Source of the DNA: Cellvibrionaceae bacterium | Lineage (GTDB): Bacteria; Pseudomonadota; Gammaproteobacteria; Pseudomonadales; Cellvibrionaceae | Assembly: GCA_021151825.1 (NCBI GenBank) | Contig: JAGKWQ010000005.1 | Span: 496,001-560,000 of the forward strand | Length of the DNA: 64,000 bases | Direction: 5' to 3' | Shown: one piece after another, positions 1-8,174 of the stretch | Layout: every line of letters starts with the position of its first letter | Position numbering within the stretch: the stretch's first letter is position 1 | Made by a program: the position numbers and the translations under genes | Notes under the pieces: generated by a model | The model's database searches: none | The model's input: only the letters and a program-made list of their open reading frames with translations | Told to the model about the DNA's origin: nothing

Positions 1-1103
1 AAAACGGTTTTTACGGCGTTCTCTCCAAACCGGTACTCGCCGACTACCAGCAACAGATTGCACGACTCAACGAAACCAGTTCCTATTTTTTACGGCAGCA
101 GTATGCGCAGGAAGCCGGCAAGATTCGCGCGCAAATTGCTGAAGCGGCTGGCGTTGATGTGAGTGAAATTGTATTAACACGCAACGCCACTGAAGCGCTG
201 CAAAATCTGATTGTGAATTACAACAAACTGAAACCCGGCGATACCGTGCTGTATGCCGACCTCGATTACGACAGTGCCCAGGAAAATATCGAATATTTGC
301 GCGAAACACGCGGCATTAACACCGTGAAAATTACGCTTCCGGAACCGGCCACTTATGAATCAATCATCGAAACCTATGAGCGTGCGTTTGCAGAACACCC
401 GCGTATCAAATTAGTGTTATTAACGCACATTGGCCATCGCACCGGACTGGCCATTCCAGTAACGGAAATCGTGGAGCTCGCCAAACAAAAAGATATTGAT
501 GTGTTAGTGGATGCAGCCCATTCCTGGGGCCATCTGGATTTTAAAATTCCCGATCTGAAAGCCGATTTCGGTGCATTTAATTTGCATAAATGGATTGGCG
601 CACCGCTGGGTGTAGGTTTTATTTATATTCGCAAAGAAAAATTGGCAGCAATAAATCCGCATTTAATCAGCAGTGAAAAAGCGGCGACGGATATCAGCTC
701 GCGGGTACATACCGGCACTACCGCAACCGCGAATGTGCTGACTGTTCCGGCGGCGCTGGATTTCCATCGCCAACTCGGTGCGGCAAATAAAGAAGCGCGC
801 TTGCGTTATTTGCGCGATTACTGGGTGACGCGCGTGCGCAAGGAAATTCCCGACATCCAGATTCTTACGCCTGATGATCCCCGCCTTTACGGTGCAATTA
901 CGTCGCTGCGTATCAAAGGCAAAACCAGCAAGGCCGACAACCAATTGTTAGCGCAGAAACTGCGCGAGCAACACCGCATTTTTACCGTGGCGCGCGGTGG
1001 TGCGGCATCCGGCGATAGCGTTCGAATTACACCGGCGATTTTTACGCGCACCAGCGATCTGGACAAATTGGTCGCCGCACTTAAAACGGTCGCGCAAAGT
1101 TGA
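1..1103 (+). CDS. Aminotransferase class V (isopenicillin-N epimerase-like), 5' end missing
   Basis: A PLP-dependent fold-type I enzyme that begins before the window. The frame is open from base 3 and reads NGFYG, then N-E-T-S-S-Y-F-L-R, which matches the substrate-side N-terminus of this family, so the GTG at 159 is internal and not the start. V-D-A-A-H-S-W-G-H carries the Asp that contacts the PLP pyridine nitrogen, and N-L-H-K-W holds the Schiff-base lysine (codon 588-590). The C-terminal small domain ends normally at the TGA 1101-1103. The family includes epimerases, cysteine desulfurase-like and C-S lyase-like enzymes, so the substrate is not predictable. The TonB-dependent receptor starts 79 bases downstream on the same strand and may be co-transcribed. 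The family call is firm; the reaction is unknown. Confidence 0.88.
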   Translation, partial: NGFYGVLSKPVLADYQQQIARLNETSSYFLRQQYAQEAGKIRAQIAEAAGVDVSEIVLTRNATEALQNLIVNYNKLKPGDTVLYADLDYDSAQENIEYLRETRGINTVKITLPEPATYESIIETYERAFAEHPRIKLVLLTHIGHRTGLAIPVTEIVELAKQKDIDVLVDAAHSWGHLDFKIPDLKADFGAFNLHKWIGAPLGVGFIYIRKEKLAAINPHLISSEKAATDISSRVHTGTTATANVLTVPAALDFHRQLGAANKEARLRYLRDYWVTRVRKEIPDIQILTPDDPRLYGAITSLRIKGKTSKADNQLLAQKLREQHRIFTVARGGAASGDSVRITPAIFTRTSDLDKLVAALKTVAQS

Positions 1104-1182
1104 CGCGGTTTTTATCAAGCACAATTCCTGAATCTGATTAACCACGCACGGGTCGATCCCGCCACACCACAAGGAGTTACTT

Positions 1183-3600
1183 GTGAACGCTCTTTTTTTG
1201 CCTGAAAAAAATCACTTATCACTGATCATTAGTGTGTTGTTATTAAGCAATATTTCGCTAACAAGTGCGCAGGAATTATTAGCACCGGCCGATGCACGCG
1301 GCGGTTCGGAAGTGGAAACGCTGATCGTTACCGGCACGCGTGAACGTGGCACCAGTGCGCGCGAAAGTAGCTCGCCGGTCGAAGTGATTTCTGCCGAAAC
1401 CTTGAAAGCTACCGGTCAGGTTAATTTGATTGATGGGTTGAGTAAATTAGAACCGTCGTTTTATGTACCGGCGCGCAGTGGCGATGTGGGCAACCTGACC
1501 CGGCAGGCGCAAATCCGCCAATTGGGACCGAACCAGACATTGGTGTTGATTAACGGCAAACGTCGTCACCAAACCGCAATCGTCAATGCTTCCGCAACAT
1601 TTGCCGGTGCGACGGGTGTGGACCTTGCGCAAATTCCGGTGTCGGCGATTGAACGCATCGAAGTGTTGAAAGATGGTGCAGCCGCGCAATACGGTACCGA
1701 TGCTATCGCGGGTGTGATCAACGTGATCCTGAAATCTGAAAAAGCTGGCGGCGTGTTGAATATTGATTACGGCACTTACGGCGCAAGCGATATCAATCCG
1801 CAGCGCGAAGACAAAGGCGAGAATCGCCACATCGCCGTGAACAATGGTTTCGGTGTGGGTGATGAGGGTTATCTCAACCTGAGCCTGGAGTGGACTGATA
1901 AAGACCACACCAATAATTCCGGCCAGCATCCCAATATTCAAGCCGCTAATATTCCAAGCCCCGGTTGGGTGAACCGCATTGCGGGCGAACCGGCTTATGA
2001 GTTGTTTACCCTGGGTTTCAATGCCGGAACAAAACTGGGTGACGATCTCGAACTCTATGCATTCGGCACCGCTGGCCAGCGCGAGGCGGTGGCACAGCAG
2101 AATTTCCGCCGCTATAACTCGGCGCCGGTGATTTATCCCAAGGGCTATGTGCCGTCGATTGGTATCGATGAAACCGACTATGCGCTCACCACCGGCATTG
2201 AAGGCAAATTCCTGGGCGATGGCCATTGGGATCTGAGCACCACTTACGGCGCCGATGAAGCCGATGTGTTGGTCAAGAATTCCGCCAACCTGAATTTACT
2301 CGCCGATACCGGCAGCACCCCCAAAGACTTTTACAACGGCACGTTCAACAACAGCCAATGGACGACCAATCTGGATGTGAGCAAACCGGTCGCGCTGGAT
2401 TTTCTCCCCGCGCCGCTGAATCTGGCGGGTGGAACGGAATATCGCCATGAAACCTACAAGCTGGAAGCGGGCGATGTAGCCTCCCGTTACAAAGCAGGCT
2501 CGCAAGCGTTTCCCGGTTACCAGTTCACCGATGCGCGCAATGTGGAGCGCGATATAGTCGCGGTGTACACCGAACTGGGCACGCGCTTTACACCCGAATG
2601 GCAAGTGTCGTTAGCGACGCGCGCGGAACATTACAGCGATGCAGGCGATACCGCCATCGGCAAACTCGCGACGCGTTACGATTTCAATTCGCGCTTCGCG
2701 TTGCGTGCGACGGCCAGTACCGGCTTTCGTGCACCGACACTCGCTGAACAGAATTTCTCCGCGACCAATGTGACGCCGACTGTTTCCAATATCCAGCTAG
2801 CGGTTAATTCGCCCGCCGCCAAATTATTGGGCGCACCGCGTTTGAAACCGGAAGAATCTGAAAACATTAGCCTCGGTCTGGTATTTGAACCGCTGGATAA
2901 AGTGTTCGCGTCCATTGATGTATTTCAAATTGATATCGACGAACGAATTATCAACACCGGCAACCTGAACGGCCCGGCGGTGCGCGATGCGATTGCCAGC
3001 AACGGCATTTTTTTCCAGGGCAGTTCCGCCAACCTCGCGTTTTTTACCAACGGCGTGGATACCCAAACCAAAGGCGTGGATCTGGTGCTGGATTGGACCA
3101 GCGATCTGGAAACTTACGGGAAAATCCGCTGGAACCTGACCGGCACGCGTATTAAAACCGAAGTTACCCATATCAAAAATGCATCGCCACAATTGGGTGG
3201 CGGTTTGTTGATAACGCCGGTGATTATTTCGGGGCTGGAAGAAAGCACGCCGGAACATAAATTTGCCATCAGTGCGAATTATTATCTCGGCGATTTTAAT
3301 TTCTTGTTGCGGCTGACGCGCTATGGCGAAAGTTCACAACTGTCATCGGATGCGGGAACCGGCCTTGCACCGTTTACGCTGAATACCATTTCGCCGGAGA
3401 CGCTGACGGATATCGCATTGGGTTACGATTTTAGCGATGCTTTCTCCCTCACGCTCGGTGCAAATAACCTGTTCGATAAACACCCGGAAGAAACCGCGCC
3501 CATTACTCGCGGTGCGACCAATGCATCGGTTTACCCGACCTTTGCACCCTATTCCGTTGATGGAACTTACTACTACTTGCGCAGCAGTGTCCGTTTTTAA
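1183..3600 (+). CDS. TonB-dependent outer-membrane receptor
   Basis: An 805-residue outer-membrane transporter that uses TonB energy to import a bound ligand. It starts at GTG 1183, behind AAGGAG at 1171-1176. A hydrophobic signal peptide (about residues 11-29, ending near LTSA-QE) is followed by a TonB-box-like stretch (ETLIVTGTR), a plug domain (about 60-190, with LIDGLSKLEP, V-L-I-N-G-K-R, IERIEVLKDGAAAQYGTDAIAGVINVI split across the plug) and a beta-barrel that ends in the usual aromatic terminus S-V-R-F. Length fits the family. There is no SusD partner, so this is the single-component proteobacterial type. The ligand cannot be read from sequence; carbohydrate, siderophore or cobalamin are all possible. 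It is followed by a good intrinsic terminator. Confidence 0.95.
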   Translation: MNALFLPEKNHLSLIISVLLLSNISLTSAQELLAPADARGGSEVETLIVTGTRERGTSARESSSPVEVISAETLKATGQVNLIDGLSKLEPSFYVPARSGDVGNLTRQAQIRQLGPNQTLVLINGKRRHQTAIVNASATFAGATGVDLAQIPVSAIERIEVLKDGAAAQYGTDAIAGVINVILKSEKAGGVLNIDYGTYGASDINPQREDKGENRHIAVNNGFGVGDEGYLNLSLEWTDKDHTNNSGQHPNIQAANIPSPGWVNRIAGEPAYELFTLGFNAGTKLGDDLELYAFGTAGQREAVAQQNFRRYNSAPVIYPKGYVPSIGIDETDYALTTGIEGKFLGDGHWDLSTTYGADEADVLVKNSANLNLLADTGSTPKDFYNGTFNNSQWTTNLDVSKPVALDFLPAPLNLAGGTEYRHETYKLEAGDVASRYKAGSQAFPGYQFTDARNVERDIVAVYTELGTRFTPEWQVSLATRAEHYSDAGDTAIGKLATRYDFNSRFALRATASTGFRAPTLAEQNFSATNVTPTVSNIQLAVNSPAAKLLGAPRLKPEESENISLGLVFEPLDKVFASIDVFQIDIDERIINTGNLNGPAVRDAIASNGIFFQGSSANLAFFTNGVDTQTKGVDLVLDWTSDLETYGKIRWNLTGTRIKTEVTHIKNASPQLGGGLLITPVIISGLEESTPEHKFAISANYYLGDFNFLLRLTRYGESSQLSSDAGTGLAPFTLNTISPETLTDIALGYDFSDAFSLTLGANNLFDKHPEETAPITRGATNASVYPTFAPYSVDGTYYYLRSSVRF

Positions 3601-3646
3601 TCCACGGATTTCTTTTCACTCACCAACGTTTCACTCTCCACGAGTT

Positions 3647-3673
3647 GCCAGGCAGCGATGCCTGGCTTTTTTT
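3647..3673 (+). terminator. Intrinsic terminator of the TonB receptor gene
   Basis: GCCAGGCA (3647-3654), loop GCGA, TGCCTGGC (3659-3666), then seven T. A perfect 8-bp stem 47 bases after the receptor stop codon. Confidence 0.9.
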
Positions 3674-3688
3674 ATTTATCGATGGCGA

Positions 3689-3808
3689 TTAATGCTCGCG
3701 GTTTACGTCCGCTTTTTTATCCACCACTGCCAATGCCACACCACCAACAAACAGTAAAATCAAAACCGCAACCAAAGAACCGGTGCCCACAATACCTGAA
3801 ACTAACAT
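3689..3808 (-). CDS. 39-residue single-pass membrane microprotein, paralogue 1
   Basis: An unrecognised small protein read from ATG 3808-3806 to TAA 3691-3689. GGAG at 3817-3820 lies 8 bases before the ATG. It begins M-L-V-S-G-I-V-G, has one hydrophobic segment (about residues 6-29) containing Gly23 and Leu26, and then a short charged tail with Asp30, two Lys and a C-terminal R-E-H. Two further genes in this window (7667-7789 and 7996-8115) encode proteins that align over the full length without a gap: Ser4, Gly23, Leu26, an acidic residue at 30 and Arg37 are shared by all three. This conservation together with a proper ribosome binding site argues for a real gene. A perfect FNR/Anr-type box lies about 95 bases upstream of the start. 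In length and layout it recalls tiny oxidase subunits (CcoM- or CydX-like), but I cannot assign it. Confidence 0.75.
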   Translation of the reverse strand: MLVSGIVGTGSLVAVLILLFVGGVALAVVDKKADVNREH

Positions 3809-3873
3809 AGTGATTTCTCCATCTCGATATTGCACTGGTTATCAGCGCCCTCAGGAGTAGATTGCGCCTTTGC

Positions 3874-3898
3874 AGGTAGGCGCTTTTTGATCTCGATC
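3874..3898 (+). terminator. Possible weak plus-strand hairpin terminator
   Basis: GCGCCT (3874-3879), 8-base loop, AGGCGC (3888-3893), then TTTTT. It points towards the sensor kinase gene and overlaps the start of the FNR-type box; it may be a secondary terminator or chance. Confidence 0.35.
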
Positions 3899-3910
3899 AA
3901 GCTATTTTTT
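3897..3910. promoter_or_regulatory. FNR/Anr-type binding site
   Basis: TTGAT-CTCG-ATCAA is a perfect match to the FNR/Anr consensus TTGAT-N4-ATCAA. A second, imperfect copy (TTGAT-CTAG-CGCAA) lies at 3928-3941. The perfect box is centred about 95 bases upstream of the minus-strand microprotein ATG (3808) and about 104 bases upstream of the kinase ATG (4008), so either gene could be controlled. Activation of the microprotein under low oxygen is the simplest reading, but no transcription start is known. Confidence 0.6.
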
Positions 3911-4007
3911 GCCTCATTTGATCTAGCGCAACTATCGGGTATTCCGTTTAACCATCCGCAATTTCCTCCGGCCCCTTTTCTTTACCGCTTATCATTTTTA
4001 TGATCCG

Positions 4008-5288
4008 ATGCCGCAGCAGCCCCAACTAGAATTTGTTTACTATGTACATGCCGGAGGCGATCCCGGTTACTTTAAACAAGCGCGACGACCCAAAACGAAT
4101 AGCTATCTGAAAATAAACGCCGAAAATAAACGATTGATACCTGGAACCCGTGTGATAAAAATCTGGCAAGTGTGCAAACCCTGGTGGGACATCAGTTTTC
4201 ATTGCAGCCGCAGCTATCTGTGGATGATGACGATGGTAACGGTGGTGTATTTCCTGGTATTCATGGCCATGATGCAGATCATGTTCCGCGGCGAATCACA
4301 GGTGGTATTGCCGGTGCTGATTTTTCGCGCTGCCGTTGATTCGCTGATTTTTATAGTGTCGAGCCACTTTTTTATTCGTCCTTACCTGAAACTGAAATTA
4401 TTACCGCAGAACCGTTTCAGCTGGAATCTGTTGCAATTTCTTTGCGTAGCATTGGCAATCGGTATTGTGATGTCGGGGCTATCGCTGCAAATGGCCATGC
4501 TCTCGCCATTTGGCAATGTTGATTTCAGCAATATTAATATCCAACACCCGAATGCGCCCAATCAAAACCTGACGATGAATATGTCGCTGCCCGCGCTGGT
4601 GTTAGCGGGTGCGATTAATTTGACTCTCATGTATTGTTTGTGGGCGCTGGCATATTTGTTCTGGCATACGCTGGTAAGCAAAAAACAAATCCAGCGGCAA
4701 ATGCAACTGGCGCAAATGCAGCAACTCACCAATCAATTAAATCCACATTTCTTATTTAATTCGCTTAACAGTATTCGCGCGCTGATATTTGAAGACCAAC
4801 ACAAGGCCGCGCATACACTGACACAGTTATCTGAACTTTTTCGCGTGCATTTGCAAAGTCATTTAACACCTGAATCGTCATTGCAAGATGAATGGAAAAT
4901 TGCGCGGCATTATCTGGAAATTGAACAAGTGCGTTTGGAGCAGCGGTTGCAAGTGATCACCCATTTTGATGAAACGCTGTGGCAACAGCCGCTGCCAACG
5001 CTGGCGTTATTAACACTGGTGGAAAATGCTATCAAACACGGTATTAATCCAAACCGGACGCCGGGCACTATTGAAATTAGCAGCCGTCGCCTGGATAAAA
5101 GCTGGCGCTTGCATATTACCAACTCTGTAGGCAGTGATAACAATCGCTCAGGGACACGCACAGGTCTCGCCAATTTGCAGCAACGGTTGCAATTGTTATC
5201 ACCGTTACATAAGTTGTCTTATCATAAAACTGCGCAACAATTTGCAGTCACCATGGAGTTGGCAATTGATCAAAACCTTAATCGTTGA
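4008..5288 (+). CDS. LytS/AlgZ-type sensor histidine kinase (His_kinase family)
   Basis: A membrane sensor kinase of the LytS/YehU class, 426 residues from ATG 4008. Four hydrophobic segments (about residues 70-95, 100-125, 142-165, 195-220) lead to the His_kinase domain, where the phosphoacceptor is His247 in L-N-P-H-F-L-F-N-S-L-N-S. The ATPase domain has E-N-A-I-K-H-G (N box) and a degenerate C-terminal glycine box (SGTRTGLANLQQRL). The start is unsure: no clear Shine-Dalgarno precedes 4008, and a GTG at 4152 would remove 48 residues of non-family sequence. The response regulator gene overlaps its 3' end by 23 bases, so the two are translationally coupled. The signal is unknown. Confidence 0.92.
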   Translation: MPQQPQLEFVYYVHAGGDPGYFKQARRPKTNSYLKINAENKRLIPGTRVIKIWQVCKPWWDISFHCSRSYLWMMTMVTVVYFLVFMAMMQIMFRGESQVVLPVLIFRAAVDSLIFIVSSHFFIRPYLKLKLLPQNRFSWNLLQFLCVALAIGIVMSGLSLQMAMLSPFGNVDFSNINIQHPNAPNQNLTMNMSLPALVLAGAINLTLMYCLWALAYLFWHTLVSKKQIQRQMQLAQMQQLTNQLNPHFLFNSLNSIRALIFEDQHKAAHTLTQLSELFRVHLQSHLTPESSLQDEWKIARHYLEIEQVRLEQRLQVITHFDETLWQQPLPTLALLTLVENAIKHGINPNRTPGTIEISSRRLDKSWRLHITNSVGSDNNRSGTRTGLANLQQRLQLLSPLHKLSYHKTAQQFAVTMELAIDQNLNR

Positions 5289-5982
5289 TGATGAACGGTT
5301 GGCGCGCGCAGAATTAAAACGGCTGTTAAGCGCGCATCCACACATTGAAATCCTTGCTGAAGCCGCCAGTGCCGATGAAGCAAAGCAATTGCTGGCCGAT
5401 TTGCCAATTGAACTGGTATTTCTCGATATCCAAATGCCGGGTACGAATGGTTTGGAATTGGCAGCAAGTTTGCACCCGCACTTACAATTTGTTTTTTGTA
5501 CCGCATTTGATTCCTATGCACTTGATGCGTTTGAATTAAATGCGTTGGATTATCTGGTAAAACCAGTGGATCCGGAACGGTTACAAAAAACCTTGCACCG
5601 CCTTGCAGAAAAACCGGCGCAAACCAATCCGGCCAATTATTTGCCCGATTCCCATGGAGTGTTATTGAAATTTGGAGAAACCAACCGGATTGTGCGCCTG
5701 AATGAAATTAATCGTTTCGAAAGCATCGGCAATCACAGCGCGGTTTATACCGTGTATGGCAAAAGTTTTTTACACAGCTCTTTAACGAAAATCGAACAGC
5801 GTTTAGATCCGCAATTTTTTTTTCGTGCCAGCCGTGCCGATATAGTACGCGTGAGTGCAATTCGCGAATTGGAACCCGGTCTTGCAACTGGCACCATGCT
5901 GGCAATTTTACAAGACGGGCAGGAAGTAGAAGTGAGCCGGCGGCAGATGCAGGTCTTGCGCAATTTATTTGGCGGAATCTGA
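5266..5982 (+). CDS. LytR/AlgR-type response regulator (REC + LytTR)
   Basis: The partner of the preceding kinase, 238 residues. The start is TTG 5266, inside the kinase gene: GGAG at 5255-5258 is 7 bases upstream and translation then begins M-I-K-T-L-I-V-D-D-E, exactly where a receiver domain should start; longer in-frame readings add non-homologous sequence. The receiver domain (1-115) has the acidic pair D8-D9, phosphoacceptor Asp54 (V-F-L-D-I-Q-M-P-G), a Thr switch residue (F-C-T-A-F-D) and Lys in L-V-K-P-V-D. The LytTR DNA-binding domain occupies about 135-238 (FESIGNHSAVYT, then FFFRASRADIV). Such regulators bind direct repeats; the target is not visible here. Confidence 0.93.
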   Translation: MIKTLIVDDERLARAELKRLLSAHPHIEILAEAASADEAKQLLADLPIELVFLDIQMPGTNGLELAASLHPHLQFVFCTAFDSYALDAFELNALDYLVKPVDPERLQKTLHRLAEKPAQTNPANYLPDSHGVLLKFGETNRIVRLNEINRFESIGNHSAVYTVYGKSFLHSSLTKIEQRLDPQFFFRASRADIVRVSAIRELEPGLATGTMLAILQDGQEVEVSRRQMQVLRNLFGGI

Positions 5983-6131
5983 TGGGTGTTATTTTTTAGT
6001 TTGTTTGATAAGCATTTTTTGGCCAACCTTGTGAGCCGTTTATCCTGCAATTTATCCGCTAATCATTTTTCGTCAGCGTGGAAATTGTGTGTAGTGGATG
6101 CTGAAATCCTTCACGCCACCGGGAAAACATC

Positions 6132-6395
6132 ATGGAAACACTCACACTAATGCTCCAGCAATTTCAGCATGCACCGCTAGTGATCTGGCTGCTGGTTATT
6201 CCGCTTACGTTAGTGGTCTGGTTTATTCCCAGCATCCTCGCGCTATTTTTTAATCGCAAACATTTGAAATTAATTATGCTCGCCAATATTCCTGCCGGTT
6301 TTTCATTTATTGCCTGGGGCGCGTGCATTGTTTGGGCGGTTACCGGAAAAATGGCTAATCGTAAAAACGATGGAGAAAAAATGAATCAACCTTGA
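6132..6395 (+). CDS. Superinfection immunity-like small membrane protein
   Basis: An 87-residue protein with two hydrophobic segments (about 17-42 and 49-71). The pattern W-F-I-P-S-I-L-A-L-F-F-N-R-K followed by a second segment ending A-W-G-A-C-I-V-W-A-V resembles the superinfection immunity family (Imm_superinfect, PF14373), first known from phage T4 Imm, which blocks DNA entry of a second phage. Most bacterial members are chromosomal and uncharacterised, so a defence role is only an inference. It stands alone, and no phage genes are nearby. The stop codon is 10 bases from the convergent gene at 6406. Confidence 0.6.
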   Translation: METLTLMLQQFQHAPLVIWLLVIPLTLVVWFIPSILALFFNRKHLKLIMLANIPAGFSFIAWGACIVWAVTGKMANRKNDGEKMNQP

Positions 6396-6405
6396 TGGCC
6401 AGTGA

Positions 6406-7536
6406 TTATTCAATCAAATTCATCAGCGGTGTTTTTATCGCCGCATCCGGTGTAACGGGTACAGATGACGATGTGTCTGATGGAGCACTTTCCGGTGAGT
6501 CTGCTACATCTTCGCTGGCTGCACTGGCGACAACCGTAAAACGCAAAATACCGATTAATTGGTTGGCCTCCGTCACCACATGGATTTGCCAACGCCCGAG
6601 GGAGTTTTCCGGGAAATTCACCTTATGGCTCCAGGCACGATAACCGGCTTCGCGTCCGCCATTAATATCTAACGGCACTTTATCCACCAATTTACCGTTC
6701 AATAACCAGACATGATAAATGCGCTCGTTTAAACCGCGCGGTGCATGAATGGAGGTATAGGCATAAAGACCTTTTTGCAATTCAGCCTGGCTCAGTGTTT
6801 TGAGATGATTTTCCGGGGCACGATTAACATCGTCTATTGAATGGGTGATGGCCACTTCGGTTAACCATAACGTTGCCGGGGGAATCCACGGGCGCGCCCA
6901 CCATCCCGCAGCACCTAAAACTCCCGCTAGAACCAACACTAACAGCCCACGTTTCCACCATCGCCATTTGGATTCACTGGCGACTGCCGCCAGAGTCACC
7001 AGCAACGCCATCGCCAACGACCAGTGATAACTTTTTGCGGTGGGCAAATGAAAAATAATGGGTAATGCCGTTAGCAACACTGCAAATAAAGTGAGGCCGT
7101 GAAACGTGAAGTACCAACTGCGGCGCGGCACCAGGCCGCGAAAATAAACAGGATCCACAATGGAAATGACCGCCGCGAACATCAACAAACCGGTATAGAT
7201 TGCCTGCCCACTATTCCACGCCGTGGTGATAAAAAAGAAGGGAATAACGAAGAACAAGCTTTCCTGGTGGACAAGCTGGGTTGCGTAGGCAAAGAGCGGT
7301 TGCGGCAATTGGAAACCAAACCAGCGCAACACCACGCGGTGCATGCTTTTTTCCATCAATAGCCAACACCAACTGGCCAGAATTAACGCCGCAAGGATCT
7401 GCGCCAGTTCCTGCTTCCGCTCTACCAACAGAAAACTGGCAACGCCCGACCCAAACCCAAAGAGCGGTATCGCCCACGGAAAGCGGTCGGACAATGCAAT
7501 GACCTTGGGGGCCAGATCGCTGAGAAATTTAAACAT
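6406..7536 (-). CDS. DUF5924 membrane protein with C-terminal DUF2914 domain
   Basis: A 376-residue protein: about eight hydrophobic segments in residues 15-235, then a soluble domain of about 110 residues. The latter has H-V-W-L-L-N-G-K, V-P-L-D-I-N-G-G-R-E-A-G-Y-R-A-W-S-K and G-R-W-Q-I-H-V-V-T, the typical DUF2914 pattern (predicted beta-sandwich facing the periplasm). A low-complexity Ala/Ser/Pro tail closes the protein. The pairing of these domains is common in Gammaproteobacteria, but no function is known. The gene is convergent with the small membrane protein upstream in the window. Confidence 0.75.
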   Translation of the reverse strand: MFKFLSDLAPKVIALSDRFPWAIPLFGFGSGVASFLLVERKQELAQILAALILASWCWLLMEKSMHRVVLRWFGFQLPQPLFAYATQLVHQESLFFVIPFFFITTAWNSGQAIYTGLLMFAAVISIVDPVYFRGLVPRRSWYFTFHGLTLFAVLLTALPIIFHLPTAKSYHWSLAMALLVTLAAVASESKWRWWKRGLLVLVLAGVLGAAGWWARPWIPPATLWLTEVAITHSIDDVNRAPENHLKTLSQAELQKGLYAYTSIHAPRGLNERIYHVWLLNGKLVDKVPLDINGGREAGYRAWSHKVNFPENSLGRWQIHVVTEANQLIGILRFTVVASAASEDVADSPESAPSDTSSSVPVTPDAAIKTPLMNLIE

Positions 7537-7666
7537 CCTTCATCCTGGGAGTATTAAGCAATCCAGATTACGTAATTTAAGGACACCCAAAATGGAGGAC
7601 TTACTCACTAATGAGGTTGAAGGTTAATCATCATTAATAAAACGCGCCGATTTGTGGCAAAACAGC

Positions 7667-7789
7667 TTATGGCACAAAACGAGATGGTTCACGTCGATGA
7701 TCAACCAACGTCAAGGCAGCGCCCACGGCTAGCAATATCGTAAAGGCACCGATCAGCAAAGTACTCGCAATGACACCGGAAATTAACAT
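7667..7789 (-). CDS. 40-residue single-pass membrane microprotein, paralogue 2
   Basis: ATG 7789-7787 to TAA 7669-7667, with GAGGAG at 7798-7803 as a strong ribosome binding site. A longer in-frame reading to 7858 exists but only adds polar sequence that is missing from the paralogues. It begins M-L-I-S-G-V-I-A, has one hydrophobic helix (about 5-29) with Gly23 and Leu26, Asp30, and a basic tail ending in S-R-F-V-P. It is about one third identical to the microproteins at 3689-3808 and 7996-8115 in a gap-free alignment. Function unknown; see those entries for the family features. Confidence 0.72.
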   Translation of the reverse strand: MLISGVIASTLLIGAFTILLAVGAALTLVDHRREPSRFVP

Positions 7790-7935
7790 GGTAATGTCTC
7801 CTCTATTATCAGACACATTACTTTGACCACAGCAGCCTGGCGACGTTTGACGCACCACACCACGCTTTTATCACCTATCGGATAAAAGAGAGTGATTGAA
7901 ATAATCTCGCGATATTAGTGTTCATGTCCTGCAGT

Positions 7936-7969
7936 AAAAAAAACCGGGCACATTGGGCCCGGTTTTTTT
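7936..7969. terminator. Bidirectional intrinsic terminator
   Basis: AACCGGGC (7942-7949), 7-base loop, GCCCGGTT (7957-7964), with A8 before and T7 after. It lies just downstream of the minus-strand microprotein gene at 7996-8115 and so separates it from the next one. Confidence 0.9.
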
Positions 7970-7995
7970 ACGCTCTCTCTGCAGCAAATTCATCC

Positions 7996-8115
7996 TCAAT
8001 GTTCGCGCGACGCCGCCAGGCGGTTTTCAATGAGCGAGAGCGTAAAGCCCGTCAGGATGATAAGTGCAAAGGTACCGATTAACAGGCCAGGCCCAACGAT
8101 AGCGGATGTCGACAT
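7996..8115 (-). CDS. 39-residue single-pass membrane microprotein, paralogue 3
   Basis: ATG 8115-8113 to TGA 7998-7996, with GGAG at 8124-8127 eight bases before the start. It reads M-S-T-S-A-I-V-G-P-G, then a hydrophobic helix (about 6-29) with Gly23 and Leu26, Glu30, and the tail A-A-S-R-E-H, the same last three residues as paralogue 1. The gap-free match to the other two copies (about 13 of 39 positions each) makes chance unlikely. It is followed by a strong terminator, so it can be its own transcription unit or the last gene of the ATP-grasp operon that ends 59 bases upstream of it. Confidence 0.75.
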   Translation of the reverse strand: MSTSAIVGPGLLIGTFALIILTGFTLSLIENRLAASREH

Positions 8116-8174
8116 AATTATTACTCCAGGTAAATGTAGGGCGATGCTCGCCGCTGATTAAAAAATGCGACAGA

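Noticed and set aside
1447..2226. Long minus-strand open frame (about 259 codons) opposite the TonB receptor gene
   Set aside because: It lies fully within a well-supported gene; no family motifs, no ribosome binding site, residue usage typical of an antisense shadow.
6392..6643. Plus-strand frame starting in the end of the small membrane protein gene
   Set aside because: It is antisense to the DUF2914 domain gene and has no support.
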